From: Bacteroidota bacterium | GTDB taxonomy: Bacteria > Bacteroidota > Bacteroidia > Bacteroidales > Paludibacteraceae | Assembly (NCBI GenBank): GCA_030706465.1 | Contig: JAUZOM010000003.1 | Location: 1-56,670 of the forward strand | Direction: 5' to 3' | Length of the DNA stretch: 56,670 nucleotides | In this document: positions 1-8,614 of the stretch, piece by piece | How positions within the stretch are numbered: position 1 is the first letter of the stretch | How the letters are laid out: each line of letters begins with the position of its first letter | Position numbers and translations under genes: made by a program | Notes under the pieces: model-generated | The model's database searches: none | What the model was told of the DNA's origin: nothing | What the model saw: the letters and a program-made list of their open reading frames with translations, nothing else

Positions 1-938
1 AAGATTCCGTTGCTAAAGAAAATCCCGATAACCAGTATATGTACTAAATAGATTCCATAACTGTAGTTGCTGATTGTACGTTGAAGCAGCAACAGATATT
101 TGTTCTTAACTCCGGAGTCCTTTATCCATAAGAAGATTGCCACAGCCTGAACGATGGCATTTATCGTTAAATAGCCATACATGCTCAGGTCTAAGCTATG
201 AGCGTTCCGGCTAAAAACGTAAGTTAAGATAGCTGAGGTTATCATACTTAAAAAGAAAACCGCCGAAGCAAGGAACCTGATTTTAATTGAAGCAACTGTA
301 AATTTACCAAGATAATAACCCAGCAGCAAATAACCGGAATATAAAAAGTAACCCAGAAATTTACTTCCGTACTCCCCTGACCAATTATAAAGATTTAATG
401 GCACAGAACGACAAATAAAGGCCAGTATAACCCAGCCTAACAAGATACATGCGATTGCCGTCTTATTCAATCTTCGCACCCCTTTCCCCAAAAAAGGGAC
501 AAAGAGATAAATAAACAGGATCATGTAAATATACCAGAAATGCTTTGAAATCCCTTCTGCAAAAAAAAGATTTATGCCCCAATGCAAAATAGCAGATACC
601 CCGTGAGGCTGTATTTCCGGAATAAGCACGATCCACCTGTACACCCAATATACCACCGCCCAGAACAGGAATGGAACAAGTACGCGTGAGATCCTTTTCC
701 TGTAAAACTCTCCCAACCTATACTCTTTCCCTAGCAGGGTAGCTCCGCTTATCATTAAAAAAAGCGGGACAGCAAACCGTACGGCACTATTCAGGATATT
801 CCCGATCCACCAATACTCCATATTTTTACCGTAAATCATTTTTACAGTCGGGGTGGATACATGGATCATGATTACACCAAGCATTGCTAATGCCCTTAAC
901 GAGTCAAGCCATTGTATGCTTTTGTTTGTGGAATCCAT
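1..938 (-). CDS. Acyltransferase family 3 membrane protein (3' end outside window)
   Basis: The reading frame opens at an ATG at 938 and stays open to base 1, so about 312 codons are visible and the C-terminus is missing. The N-terminus reads MDSTNKSIQWLDSLRALAML, with the family-typical 'LDSLRALAMLGVIMIHV' pattern, followed by 'FAVPLFLMISGATLLG' and many hydrophobic segments; the visible end contains 'YGIYLVHILVIG', another family hallmark. Family 3 acyltransferases are multi-pass inner-membrane enzymes that O-acetylate or O-succinylate surface polysaccharides, LPS or peptidoglycan. The gene lies 7 nt downstream of ispD on the same strand, so the two may be cotranscribed. Substrate cannot be read from the sequence. 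Confidence 0.85.
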   Translation of the reverse strand, partial: MDSTNKSIQWLDSLRALAMLGVIMIHVSTPTVKMIYGKNMEYWWIGNILNSAVRFAVPLFLMISGATLLGKEYRLGEFYRKRISRVLVPFLFWAVVYWVYRWIVLIPEIQPHGVSAILHWGINLFFAEGISKHFWYIYMILFIYLFVPFLGKGVRRLNKTAIACILLGWVILAFICRSVPLNLYNWSGEYGSKFLGYFLYSGYLLLGYYLGKFTVASIKIRFLASAVFFLSMITSAILTYVFSRNAHSLDLSMYGYLTINAIVQAVAIFLWIKDSGVKNKYLLLLQRTISNYSYGIYLVHILVIGIFFSNGI

Positions 939-945
939 TGATTCT

Positions 946-1632
946 TCAGCTTTTCATATTCTTAGATTTGATAAGTATTTCCGCCAACTCTAAATCAAAT
1001 CCTGTTGTAATCTTAATATTCTCACGATTTCCCTTCACTAATTTTATTTCTTCTCCAAGGGCTTCCACTACCGAGGCATCATCTGTGAAAAGAGGAGAAA
1101 AGTTCTGCCCATAGGCTTTCTTTAACATCTCACCATCGAAGACCTGAGGAGTTTGTACCAATTTATAGAGAGTCCTATCTACCGATTGGCTTCCATTTGC
1201 CGTTATTTGCCGGATACTATCCACCGGATCAATTACCGGGATGGCAGTACCATATTTCTCAGCTTCTTCGAAACAGCGTGCTATGGTCTCCGTACTAACC
1301 AATGGACGCACTCCATCATGCACTGCCACCAGTGCATTTGCCGGAATGACCTCCAATCCGTTTTTCACGGAATGGAAACGGTTATCACCACCTGCTACAA
1401 TTTGATGCTGAACGCTGAAGGAATGTCTTTTACAGAGCTCTTGCCAGGCATTTATCTGATCAACTGGCAAGACTAAAATAAGTTGAATGAATGCATCATA
1501 CCGCTGGAATGCTTCGAGTGTATGCATTAAAATGGGTTTCCCCTGTATTTCTATAAATTGTTTGGGAATGTCGGTTTGCATCCGTACTCCTTTTCCACCG
1601 GCAACAATAATAGCAATTTTGGTCTTTGTCAT
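946..1632 (-). CDS. ispD: 2-C-methyl-D-erythritol 4-phosphate cytidylyltransferase
   Basis: This 228-aa protein transfers CMP from CTP to methylerythritol 4-phosphate, the third step of the non-mevalonate isoprenoid pathway. The nucleotide-binding signature AGGKGVRM (residues 11-18) is followed by DIPKQF, and a central VAVHDGVRPLVS motif and C-terminal KLVKGNRENIKIT segment complete the family pattern. Length matches typical IspD (about 225-235 aa). The ATG at 1632 is preceded by 361 bp without a gene. It is followed after 7 nt by an acyltransferase gene. Isoprenoid supply feeds undecaprenyl phosphate, which the nearby GT2/GtrA/GT-C cluster would use, but that link is inferred from proximity. 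Confidence 0.95.
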   Translation of the reverse strand: MTKTKIAIIVAGGKGVRMQTDIPKQFIEIQGKPILMHTLEAFQRYDAFIQLILVLPVDQINAWQELCKRHSFSVQHQIVAGGDNRFHSVKNGLEVIPANALVAVHDGVRPLVSTETIARCFEEAEKYGTAIPVIDPVDSIRQITANGSQSVDRTLYKLVQTPQVFDGEMLKKAYGQNFSPLFTDDASVVEALGEEIKLVKGNRENIKITTGFDLELAEILIKSKNMKS

Positions 1633-1965
1633 GGCAAGAATAAAAAAACTAAAGCAAAGATAAGCATTAAGTCATAGGAAATAAATAATGTCGTACGATT
1701 TTATAGAAAACTTTCGTTTTATCAGAGCGAAGACCGGAGATCAGACATAGCAATACCGAAAAAATAAAATAAAAAAACGGATTGGGTCACGCAAACCGGG
1801 TAACGGATATTTATACCAAACAAAGGCTTGAAAACTAAAAAAAACGGTCACCGATGCCCCATATACTTAAAGGATAAGTCATTGATAATAAATAATTAGC
1901 AATCATCAAAAAAATTGATTCTTAGACGATTGCAAAATATATAGACAACTAATTTACAGAACATG
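1633..1965. other. Intergenic region between divergent ispD and SPOR genes
   Basis: About 330 bp of AT-rich sequence with no open frame resembling a gene. It must hold the ispD promoter (minus strand), but I could not identify a convincing -7 box for it; the plus-strand promoter is listed separately. No strong hairpin was seen. Confidence 0.5.
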
Positions 1966-1996
1966 TCTGAAAAACCGCAACATTTGTATAACTTTG
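1966..1996 (+). promoter_or_regulatory. Bacteroidota-type promoter for SPOR-folE
   Basis: A -7 box TAACTTTG (1989-1996) fits the TAnnTTTG consensus and a weak -33 TCTG (1966-1969) lies 19 bp upstream. The box ends 21 bp before the ATG at 2018, which also argues against the upstream in-frame TTG at 1994 as start, since it lies inside the promoter. Confidence 0.55.
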
Positions 1997-2017
1997 CACC
2001 CTAAAAAAATCCGAAAA

Positions 2018-2509
2018 ATGGAACGAAAAATCTTTAGTCTTATTATAGCTTTGGCACTGATTGTGGGTATTTTAGAGGCCCAACAAAACCCGGATTCGAA
2101 ACGAACCAATATTCTTGAAGCACTCTCAACTCCCGATTCAATAACACATGCCACGGTGAAAATTCATCAGGACAAACGAATTGAGTCCTTGCTGGCTAGC
2201 AGGAAACTCTCAACTAAATCCCAGGATCAAAATACGGCAAATGGGTATCGCGTCCAGGTTTTTTCAAGCAACATACAGCGTAGCGGTAAAACTGAAGCTT
2301 TTAAGATCGAAAAACAGATACAGGAAGTTTTCCCCGACCAAACAGTCTATGTTAATTATTCATCGCCATTTTGGAAAGTACGGGTTGGTGATTTCTTGAC
2401 ACAGGTTGAGGCCAGGGCATTTCGAACCAAATTGATTGAAGCTTTTCCAACCATGAAAAGTGAGATTTATATCGTTCGGGAGCAAATAATCATTTCAGGT
2501 TCTAAATAA
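2018..2509 (+). CDS. Exported SPOR-domain protein
   Basis: The protein has an N-terminal signal peptide ([21 protein letters not shown]) and a SPOR-type domain in its C-terminal half (from '[10 protein letters not shown]' to '[10 protein letters not shown]'), with the usual pattern of a periodic repeat around '[12 protein letters not shown]'. SPOR domains bind denuded peptidoglycan glycan strands, so a periplasmic cell-wall-associated role is likely. I chose the ATG at 2018 rather than the upstream TTG at 1994 because the signal peptide then starts correctly and the promoter overlaps 1994. The gene ends 8 nt before folE and is probably cotranscribed with it. The N-terminal third has no recognisable domain. 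Confidence 0.8.
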   Translation: MERKIFSLIIALALIVGILEAQQNPDSKRTNILEALSTPDSITHATVKIHQDKRIESLLASRKLSTKSQDQNTANGYRVQVFSSNIQRSGKTEAFKIEKQIQEVFPDQTVYVNYSSPFWKVRVGDFLTQVEARAFRTKLIEAFPTMKSEIYIVREQIIISGSK

Positions 2510-2517
2510 AAAACAGG

Positions 2518-3114
2518 ATGGACTATAATATCAATCAACAGGTTCCTTTTGATGCAGAAAAAACGGAACAAATTGCTCAACATTACAAACAAATTATTGA
2601 ACTTCTGGGTGAAAATGTGGATCGTGAAGGTTTACTGAAAACGCCGGAGCGAGTAGCACGGGCATTGCAATTCTTGATGCAGGGCTATGACCAGGATCCG
2701 GAAGAAATTATCCGGACAGCTATGTTTACGGAGAATTACCGTCAAATGGTCATTGTAAAGGATATTGATTTTTATTCAATGTGTGAACATCACATGCTTC
2801 CGTTTTTCGGCAAGGCACATATTGCTTATATTCCGAATAAACAGATTACCGGATTGAGTAAAATAGCCCGGATTGTAGAACTTTATGCCCGCAGGATGCA
2901 GGTTCAGGAACGCATGACCACTCAAATTAAAGAATGCATCCAGAAAACGCTTAATCCAATGGGGGTAATGGTCATCATTGAGGCTCAACACCTATGTATG
3001 CAAATGCGTGGCGTACAAAAGCAACATTCCGTTACTACAACTTCTGATTTTACGGGTGTATTTGAACAAGCTAAAACCCGTGAGGAATTTATAAATCTGA
3101 TCAATAAGAAGTAG
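2518..3114 (+). CDS. folE: GTP cyclohydrolase I
   Basis: This 198-aa enzyme converts GTP to 7,8-dihydroneopterin triphosphate, the entry step to tetrahydrofolate. The zinc-site residues are visible as Cys89 and His91/His92 in '[10 protein letters not shown]' and Cys160 in '[12 protein letters not shown]'. The sequence '[10 protein letters not shown]' near residue 41 is a classic type I signature, so this is not the zinc-independent FolE2. It follows the SPOR gene after 8 nt. Its last 14 nt overlap the 3' end of the convergent C_GCAxxG_C_C gene. Confidence 0.96.
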   Translation: MDYNINQQVPFDAEKTEQIAQHYKQIIELLGENVDREGLLKTPERVARALQFLMQGYDQDPEEIIRTAMFTENYRQMVIVKDIDFYSMCEHHMLPFFGKAHIAYIPNKQITGLSKIARIVELYARRMQVQERMTTQIKECIQKTLNPMGVMVIIEAQHLCMQMRGVQKQHSVTTTSDFTGVFEQAKTREEFINLINKK

Positions 3115-3472
3115 GGCAAGAGTCCTGCTTCATTCTTTTTTCCACCAACTCGTCAGCAAGCCGGACACAATCGATGCACGGAAAATTAGTTGATTTGATT
3201 GGCAAACAACGAGTTTCCCCTACCCTCTCATTGAACTCTTCGGTAATGCCGGGCTTCCCGGCTTGACGGAGTAATCGTTCTGAGGAAAACAAGGCTCCGC
3301 AGATTCCCCCTTGGGCACGGCCGCCTCCCCAGGCTCGATATTCTTCAATCTCCTGGTCTGTAATATCAAACTCCTTTTGAAACCCCTTCAGTATTGCTTG
3401 TGCGCAATTCAGTTTTTCAGGCAGCGTATGAAAATAGAGCTCTGATCCTTTGCGGTTATATTGATTCTTCAT
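3101..3472 (-). CDS. C_GCAxxG_C_C family (putative redox) protein
   Basis: This protein of about 123 aa carries the conserved cysteine layout of the C_GCAxxG_C_C family: 'LNCAQAIL' near residue 22, '[20 protein letters not shown]' in the middle, and '[21 protein letters not shown]' toward the C-terminus. The family is thought to be redox-active or metal-binding but has no firm biochemical role. I use the ATG at 3472, which has an AAAGAAG stretch just upstream, rather than the TTG at 3487. The start lies inside the end of the upstream GT2 gene (17-nt overlap), implying translational coupling, and the 3' end overlaps convergent folE. Confidence 0.8.
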   Translation of the reverse strand: MKNQYNRKGSELYFHTLPEKLNCAQAILKGFQKEFDITDQEIEEYRAWGGGRAQGGICGALFSSERLLRQAGKPGITEEFNERVGETRCLPIKSTNFPCIDCVRLADELVEKRMKQDSCPTSY

Positions 3473-4418
3473 CTTCTTTAGTTCCAAAATTCATTTTTTT
3501 ATCAATAATATATTCCGGTCTGTTTTTTATTTCGTCAAATAAGTTGCCAATGTAGGAACCTACAATTCCGATGGTAAGCAATTGAACTCCACCAAAGAAA
3601 ATAATCAACACGAATAAGGAAGTCCAGCCTGAGTTTGCATGAGTAAATCCCATTATTTTCCCTAATATGGACCAAGCCCCCAATATTAAAGAAAATATTA
3701 CAGAGAAGAATCCTAACGCCGTGGCCAGTTTTAATGGTTTTGTTGAAAAATAGAGTAAGGAAGTTGTTGCCAATTTCAACATTTTCGAAAAAGGATACTT
3801 TGTTTCCCCGGCAAAACGGGCTTCCCGTTCATAATAGAATGGAACTTGCTTAAATCCAATCCAGGACACCAATCCGCGTATATACTTCCCCTTTTCGTGC
3901 ATTTGATTGAACTCACGAATTATGCTTTTGTCAATTAACCGGAAATCACCGGTGTCGACCGGAAGCTTTACTTCAGAAAAAAAGTTGAGCAAACGATAAA
4001 ATGCTTTAGCAGACAGTTTCTTAAAGATTCCTTCTCCTTTTCGTGACTTTCGGACACAATAGACTACCTGTGCATTAGTATCCTGCATTGTTTTAATCAG
4101 ATCTGGAATTATTTCAGGAGGGTCTTGCAAATCAGCATCAATAATTACGGCCATATCGGAGGTGCAATGATTCAATCCCGCAGTTACCGCTTTTTGATGT
4201 CCAAAATTTCGGGAAAAAGATATTAATTTTACATTTTTATCTTTTGATGAAAAGCCTGACAATAAGGCTTCTGTCCGGTCAATACTGCCATCGTTAATGA
4301 ATATAATTTGTGTTGAAAGTTCAAGCTTTGATAAAACATTTTTAATCCGTCTGTAAGATTCTTCGATTACTTCTTCTTCATTAAAACAGGGTACAATAAC
4401 ACTAAGCGATTTATTCAT
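3456..4418 (-). CDS. Polyprenyl-phosphate glycosyltransferase, family 2 (GtrB/DPM1-like)
   Basis: The 320-aa protein has an N-terminal GT2 domain with 'VIVPCFNEEE' (8-17), 'INDGSIDRT' (41-49) and the metal-binding DAD at 94-96 in 'IIDADLQDPPE', followed by two membrane segments near residues 230-290. This is the architecture of enzymes that load a sugar from a nucleotide donor onto polyprenyl phosphate at the inner membrane. It lies 6 nt downstream of a GtrA flippase-type gene, as in O-antigen-modification modules (gtrA-gtrB). The lipid-linked sugar would be used by the GT-C-like proteins encoded just upstream. Sugar identity unknown. Confidence 0.9.
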   Translation of the reverse strand: MNKSLSVIVPCFNEEEVIEESYRRIKNVLSKLELSTQIIFINDGSIDRTEALLSGFSSKDKNVKLISFSRNFGHQKAVTAGLNHCTSDMAVIIDADLQDPPEIIPDLIKTMQDTNAQVVYCVRKSRKGEGIFKKLSAKAFYRLLNFFSEVKLPVDTGDFRLIDKSIIREFNQMHEKGKYIRGLVSWIGFKQVPFYYEREARFAGETKYPFSKMLKLATTSLLYFSTKPLKLATALGFFSVIFSLILGAWSILGKIMGFTHANSGWTSLFVLIIFFGGVQLLTIGIVGSYIGNLFDEIKNRPEYIIDKKMNFGTKEDEESI

Positions 4419-4424
4419 TATGGA

Positions 4425-4811
4425 TTAGTTTTTAAAAGTATAGTATTTGTTTAATACAAAATTGATACAGGTATAAACTACGATTGACAACAACTGGCAA
4501 AAATAAGGATCAATAGACGTAAAGTGTAACAATAAATACAAATTTCCCAACTGAAACAAATAGGAGATAGCAAAGGTAAGTATAAATTTAAAAACCGTCA
4601 CACCCAAGTTGGTCTTACTTTCAAAAGTCCATTTTCGATTCCAGATAAAGCTGTTTATTAAACCAACAATGTATCCTATTAAATTCGAAAAATAATCAGA
4701 GCAATGTAATACTTTCAACAAAAACCAAATGGTTAGAGCAGTAAGTAATGTATTGGAGATGCCAACAATTCCAAACTTTAGAAACTGAATAAATGATTTG
4801 TATTCTCTCAT
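4425..4811 (-). CDS. GtrA family membrane protein
   Basis: A 128-aa, four-helix membrane protein with GtrA features: 'FLKFGIVGISNTLLT' at the N-terminus, 'GLINSFIWNRKWTFES' after helix two, and 'FVLNKYYTFK' at the C-terminus. GtrA proteins are proposed to flip polyprenyl-phosphate-linked sugars across the inner membrane. The start codon overlaps the stop of the upstream GT-C-like gene by 4 nt, and the GT2 gene follows after 6 nt, so the three are translationally coupled. Confidence 0.9.
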   Translation of the reverse strand: MREYKSFIQFLKFGIVGISNTLLTALTIWFLLKVLHCSDYFSNLIGYIVGLINSFIWNRKWTFESKTNLGVTVFKFILTFAISYLFQLGNLYLLLHFTSIDPYFCQLLSIVVYTCINFVLNKYYTFKN

Positions 4812-6271
4812 CGTTTTGCGGTTTTTTTATACAACACATTTTTATATATTGTAATGTAAATCAATCCTTTTTCAAATTTCTTTATCGGTATCCAATGAGT
4901 TTGAACTTTTAATTCATCTGCAAATGAATCTTCAACGTTAGAGATATTTGAATAGATAAAATATTTGCAATTTACATCATTTCCAACAGTTTTTCCTTCA
5001 TTTTTAAGTTCCACAAAACCCCGGTTCCCATATAAACAAAATCCTGCTGAAATTTGCGTATAATCCAGTTTCTGTTCATCTATATAATTAAAACATCTTT
5101 CTCTTAATTCATAATAGGGCAAATGGGATAATGTACAATCCCACGATTTCGCAATTTTATCAGGATATATCCATAAGTTCCCAGTCAATTCAAAAAACAG
5201 TATCACCACAAGAATTATCTTCGTTTTCTTTTTGTTGAAAAATTTATTGACTCCTAATAATGCCAAGAGTGTTAACAGAAAGAATTGCGGCATAAAATAC
5301 CTCCCTGAAAAAGGCATTTGCGTAATAAAAATAAAGAGAACATATAGGCCTGTCAGTAAAATGAAAAACAATAAAATAGTTTTAAATTCAATGGTTAATT
5401 TCGCTTTTGTTTTCAGCGTTTTGTAGGCAACAAAGATTCCGATAGCCCAAATGACAATCCGTCCATTTTCTATTGAACGAAGTCCAAATTCAGCCAAATG
5501 TTTAATGATTCTGACAATTCCATTTGGCAATGAATAATGAATATTGTCTGTTGAATTAGAGAAAAACCAGCCGTTAGCAATAAAATAACAGGTAAAATAT
5601 CCTCCCAATAATAAAAAAGTCGGCAGATAAGGTAATGTAATTTTAACAACTGAACGAATATTCAGCCTTGCCGGGGTTTGCTGATAAATGTAGTAGAAAT
5701 GGACTAAAAATAAGATGCTCCCTACAAATATCCCCCTCATATTAATGCAGCAAAGAAAAAACACTCCAATGGAGAGTAGCAGTGGTTTGTTTTCCATGAT
5801 CGCGCGGAGTGATATAATAAATGCGGTGAACAAGATAAAATCGGGAGATGATATCGAGAATTGAGTCAGGAGCGTAGATTCCAACATTGCAATGAGTAGT
5901 ACCCAGCCTGATAACTTTTCTGGGAATAGTCGTTTTACAATTTTCCAAACATTATGGATCAGAACAAGTGCCCAGAAAAAAATAAAAACATGCGAAACCC
6001 AAATTTTATAACCGAACACTTTCCATAAAACAGCTGTCATCATTCCCATCAAAGGTGGATGATATCCGGTTCCTACAATTTCGGATCCTGAATTTTGCGC
6101 AGGTATCAAAAATTTATGAAAATCAGTCAAATAGAACCAATGTGCTTCGTTGGAAATTTGCTGGATGTTATCCCAGAAATAACAGTGATTGATACATAAA
6201 GCTGTAAGCAAAGTGTAAATTAGCACTACTGAAAGCTGAAAAATCACATTAATCCTATTTTCTGATTTCAT
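4808..6271 (-). CDS. Multi-pass GT-C-like glycosyltransferase
   Basis: A 487-aa integral membrane protein with about ten hydrophobic segments and a soluble C-terminal region. After the first helix a loop contains 'FWDNIQQISNEAHWFY' and then 'GYHPPLMGMMTAVLWKVFG'; an acidic residue in loop 1 followed by a HPPL-type motif is typical of GT-C enzymes (GT39/ArnT-like) that take sugars from polyprenyl phosphate on the periplasmic face. The start overlaps the preceding gene's end by 17 nt and its own end overlaps gtrA by 4 nt. Acceptor and sugar are unknown. Confidence 0.7.
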   Translation of the reverse strand: MKSENRINVIFQLSVVLIYTLLTALCINHCYFWDNIQQISNEAHWFYLTDFHKFLIPAQNSGSEIVGTGYHPPLMGMMTAVLWKVFGYKIWVSHVFIFFWALVLIHNVWKIVKRLFPEKLSGWVLLIAMLESTLLTQFSISSPDFILFTAFIISLRAIMENKPLLLSIGVFFLCCINMRGIFVGSILFLVHFYYIYQQTPARLNIRSVVKITLPYLPTFLLLGGYFTCYFIANGWFFSNSTDNIHYSLPNGIVRIIKHLAEFGLRSIENGRIVIWAIGIFVAYKTLKTKAKLTIEFKTILLFFILLTGLYVLFIFITQMPFSGRYFMPQFFLLTLLALLGVNKFFNKKKTKIILVVILFFELTGNLWIYPDKIAKSWDCTLSHLPYYELRERCFNYIDEQKLDYTQISAGFCLYGNRGFVELKNEGKTVGNDVNCKYFIYSNISNVEDSFADELKVQTHWIPIKKFEKGLIYITIYKNVLYKKTAKR

Positions 6272-7409
6272 TTGATTGAATTTTTAGGCTTGTAACAAAA
6301 TCAATTACAGTTAAAATAATAACTAAAGAATAAACAACAAACGCCGGGGACATCGGAAGCACATCGTTAAACCGGGAACATCGGGTATAAGAATATAATG
6401 AAACAAGCAAGATGCCTAATGGCAAATGAATATTCTTACGAAGTACCAAATAATACAGTACTCCAACCAAATCTCCTAAATACATATACCTTTCATGCAT
6501 ACCAGGCAACATATATGGAACAATGATTGAGCTTAAAAAAGCCAGTCTAATCCAATTTTCATAGGTAAAAGAGAACTGTTTATTGCTTAACCATAACCCG
6601 GAAAATAAAGTTATAATTATTGTAGCAACGATTCCTATTATTTTGACCGGTTCATAAAACACATTATTAATCCAAATATATAGATTGGGGAAATTCATCG
6701 TAAGAAGTCTATAATGGTCTGTCTGCGATAAATATACTCTTAACAGTTCAGAAAAATCTCTGCCGTATAACCATGTAGGCAAAATACTTAATATGAAAAT
6801 AGATGGAATTAGAAAAAAATAATACCAACATATGTTTCCTTTAAGCATTGACACAAAGAAAAAAGGCAGAATAAAGACCGTTTGCATTTTAAATGCAAAT
6901 GCAAGCCCTAAAAGAGCAATTGAAAGTACATTCTTGTTTCTCAATGCAAAATAAATACTTCCCAGAATAATACTTGCGTAAATTGAGTCACATTGGGATA
7001 AATAGGAACTATTTAGCATTATGGTAGGTAACAATGGTATAACGGCGAAGGAAATCAAAAATATCAGGTTTGATTTATATTTTTGATATGCAATTTTACC
7101 GATAAAAAAAGCAGCTAAATATTCAAATAGAATGGAAACAATTTTTACTGAATACAAAGGATTAAACCCGAATTTAGTAATGGAAATCAGAATATAAATG
7201 TAGGATGGCGTATAATCGTAAAAGTTGTATTTTAAGGATGAAGCGTAACCGTGAGATCTAATAAATTCAATCCAAGGTTCCAAAAACACAACATAATCTC
7301 CCGTTTTTACAGGGAGTAGAATTAATTTAAAAATTATTCCAAATACTATTATCGCAAACCAAGTTATTTTATGCAAAAAAAGATGATATACCTTGTTGTT
7401 TAATGTCAT
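6255..7409 (-). CDS. Multi-pass GT-C-like (mannosyltransferase-type) protein
   Basis: The 384-aa product is highly hydrophobic (about ten segments). After helix 1 it has 'KTGDYVVFLEPWIEFIRSHG' and 'YDYTPSYIYIL', resembling the catalytic first loop of GT-C enzymes, and near the C-terminus 'GMHERYMYLGDL', a His-Glu-Arg-Tyr motif common in mannosyltransferase-type GT-C proteins. It overlaps the next gene by 17 nt and follows the third GT-C-like gene after 16 nt. The substrate cannot be inferred beyond a lipid-linked sugar. Confidence 0.65.
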   Translation of the reverse strand: MTLNNKVYHLFLHKITWFAIIVFGIIFKLILLPVKTGDYVVFLEPWIEFIRSHGYASSLKYNFYDYTPSYIYILISITKFGFNPLYSVKIVSILFEYLAAFFIGKIAYQKYKSNLIFLISFAVIPLLPTIMLNSSYLSQCDSIYASIILGSIYFALRNKNVLSIALLGLAFAFKMQTVFILPFFFVSMLKGNICWYYFFLIPSIFILSILPTWLYGRDFSELLRVYLSQTDHYRLLTMNFPNLYIWINNVFYEPVKIIGIVATIIITLFSGLWLSNKQFSFTYENWIRLAFLSSIIVPYMLPGMHERYMYLGDLVGVLYYLVLRKNIHLPLGILLVSLYSYTRCSRFNDVLPMSPAFVVYSLVIILTVIDFVTSLKIQSNEIRK

Positions 7410-7425
7410 AATGCAAAATAGCTTT

Positions 7426-8607
7426 TCAGTTATGGATTAACAAGCTTTCCTTTGATTCAATCGTAAAATTATTTTCCAAAGAAACAAGACAATAAGGAAG
7501 CAATAAACTAAAATATGAAATGTCACAAATATAATCACTAAATAGGTTATTTTTTGCACCATCCGCATAAATCAAACCAATTTGCGATAGTAACATGAAA
7601 ATGAAGATAAAAAGTGAGGTAATATTAAAAAATTGTTGAATGTTTTTCCATTGAAGAGCCATGATACAACCTAAAATTATCATGGATATGAATATATATA
7701 TATTCCCTTTGTCGGCTTGAGACATAAATGGATTTCGTGTAAAAAAGATCCAGGTATTTGTATCCCAAAAAACAAATGGAGAAAATACTAAAGAGAAAGT
7801 TGCCAATACAACGGTTAGAAAAACAATTTTTTGCTTACATGGTAGTTGAAGGTATGGTTTGAAGAAATACAATGCTAAGGGTATAATGGCTGTCAATCTT
7901 GTTGATGAAATTAATCCACACACAATAGCAATTAAAAAAAAACTATTTGAAATTGAACGACCACTTTTAGTTAGCCAAAGTATTAAGATAAATACTAAAA
8001 AAGCATTATTAAGAGCATCGCTTCTTACGGCCACCTCCCACCAGTAGGCAGGAGAAAAACAAAGCATTATTATAAATAATATGGATTTCCGATAGGATGA
8101 AAAAAAATATCTTACGAAGTAAACCGTAAGTATTAAAAAGAAAATTAGTCCTATTCCAACATCACCCATAAGATAAAACGGGAAATTAATTGCATGCCAA
8201 AGCGGGAATGGGGATGGATAATTTGTCAAACTAACGTGGGTGTGTGCTGAGTATGGATATTTACCCTGAAGAAAATTATCCCAAAAAAATGATAAAGCGG
8301 ACCAGCGATCAACACGAATGGAATAAGGATCAATGAAAACCAATGCTCCAATTATTATAAGAACCATTACAATCAAAATACTCCAATAAGTAACTTTGTA
8401 TGTTTTCTCAGAGATTTTATCTGCCAAAGAATAGAAAGAGAATAATGCAATCAGAATGGAAACGATATATATAGATAATGAAACCAATGGGTCAACTCCT
8501 GCTCGTGAAAAGTATTTAAAAACAAACAGGCCATTTACAAATAAATACAGGGAGATCGGAATAAGCTGTCTTTTGAAAATTTGAATTATCTCTTTTGTCG
8601 GAACCAT
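7426..8607 (-). CDS. Multi-pass membrane protein, probable GT-C-type glycosyltransferase
   Basis: A 393-aa hydrophobic protein with about ten membrane segments. The long loop after the early helices reads 'DPYSIRVDRWSALSFFWDN' then 'GKYPYSAHTH..NYPSPFPLWHAINFP', suggesting an extracytoplasmic GT-C-style loop with Asp, Arg and Pro residues, but the match is weaker than for its two neighbours. It starts 7 nt after porZ ends and is probably part of the same transcript. Confidence 0.55.
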   Translation of the reverse strand: MVPTKEIIQIFKRQLIPISLYLFVNGLFVFKYFSRAGVDPLVSLSIYIVSILIALFSFYSLADKISEKTYKVTYWSILIVMVLIIIGALVFIDPYSIRVDRWSALSFFWDNFLQGKYPYSAHTHVSLTNYPSPFPLWHAINFPFYLMGDVGIGLIFFLILTVYFVRYFFSSYRKSILFIIMLCFSPAYWWEVAVRSDALNNAFLVFILILWLTKSGRSISNSFFLIAIVCGLISSTRLTAIIPLALYFFKPYLQLPCKQKIVFLTVVLATFSLVFSPFVFWDTNTWIFFTRNPFMSQADKGNIYIFISMIILGCIMALQWKNIQQFFNITSLFIFIFMLLSQIGLIYADGAKNNLFSDYICDISYFSLLLPYCLVSLENNFTIESKESLLIHN

Positions 8608-8614
8608 AATTTAT

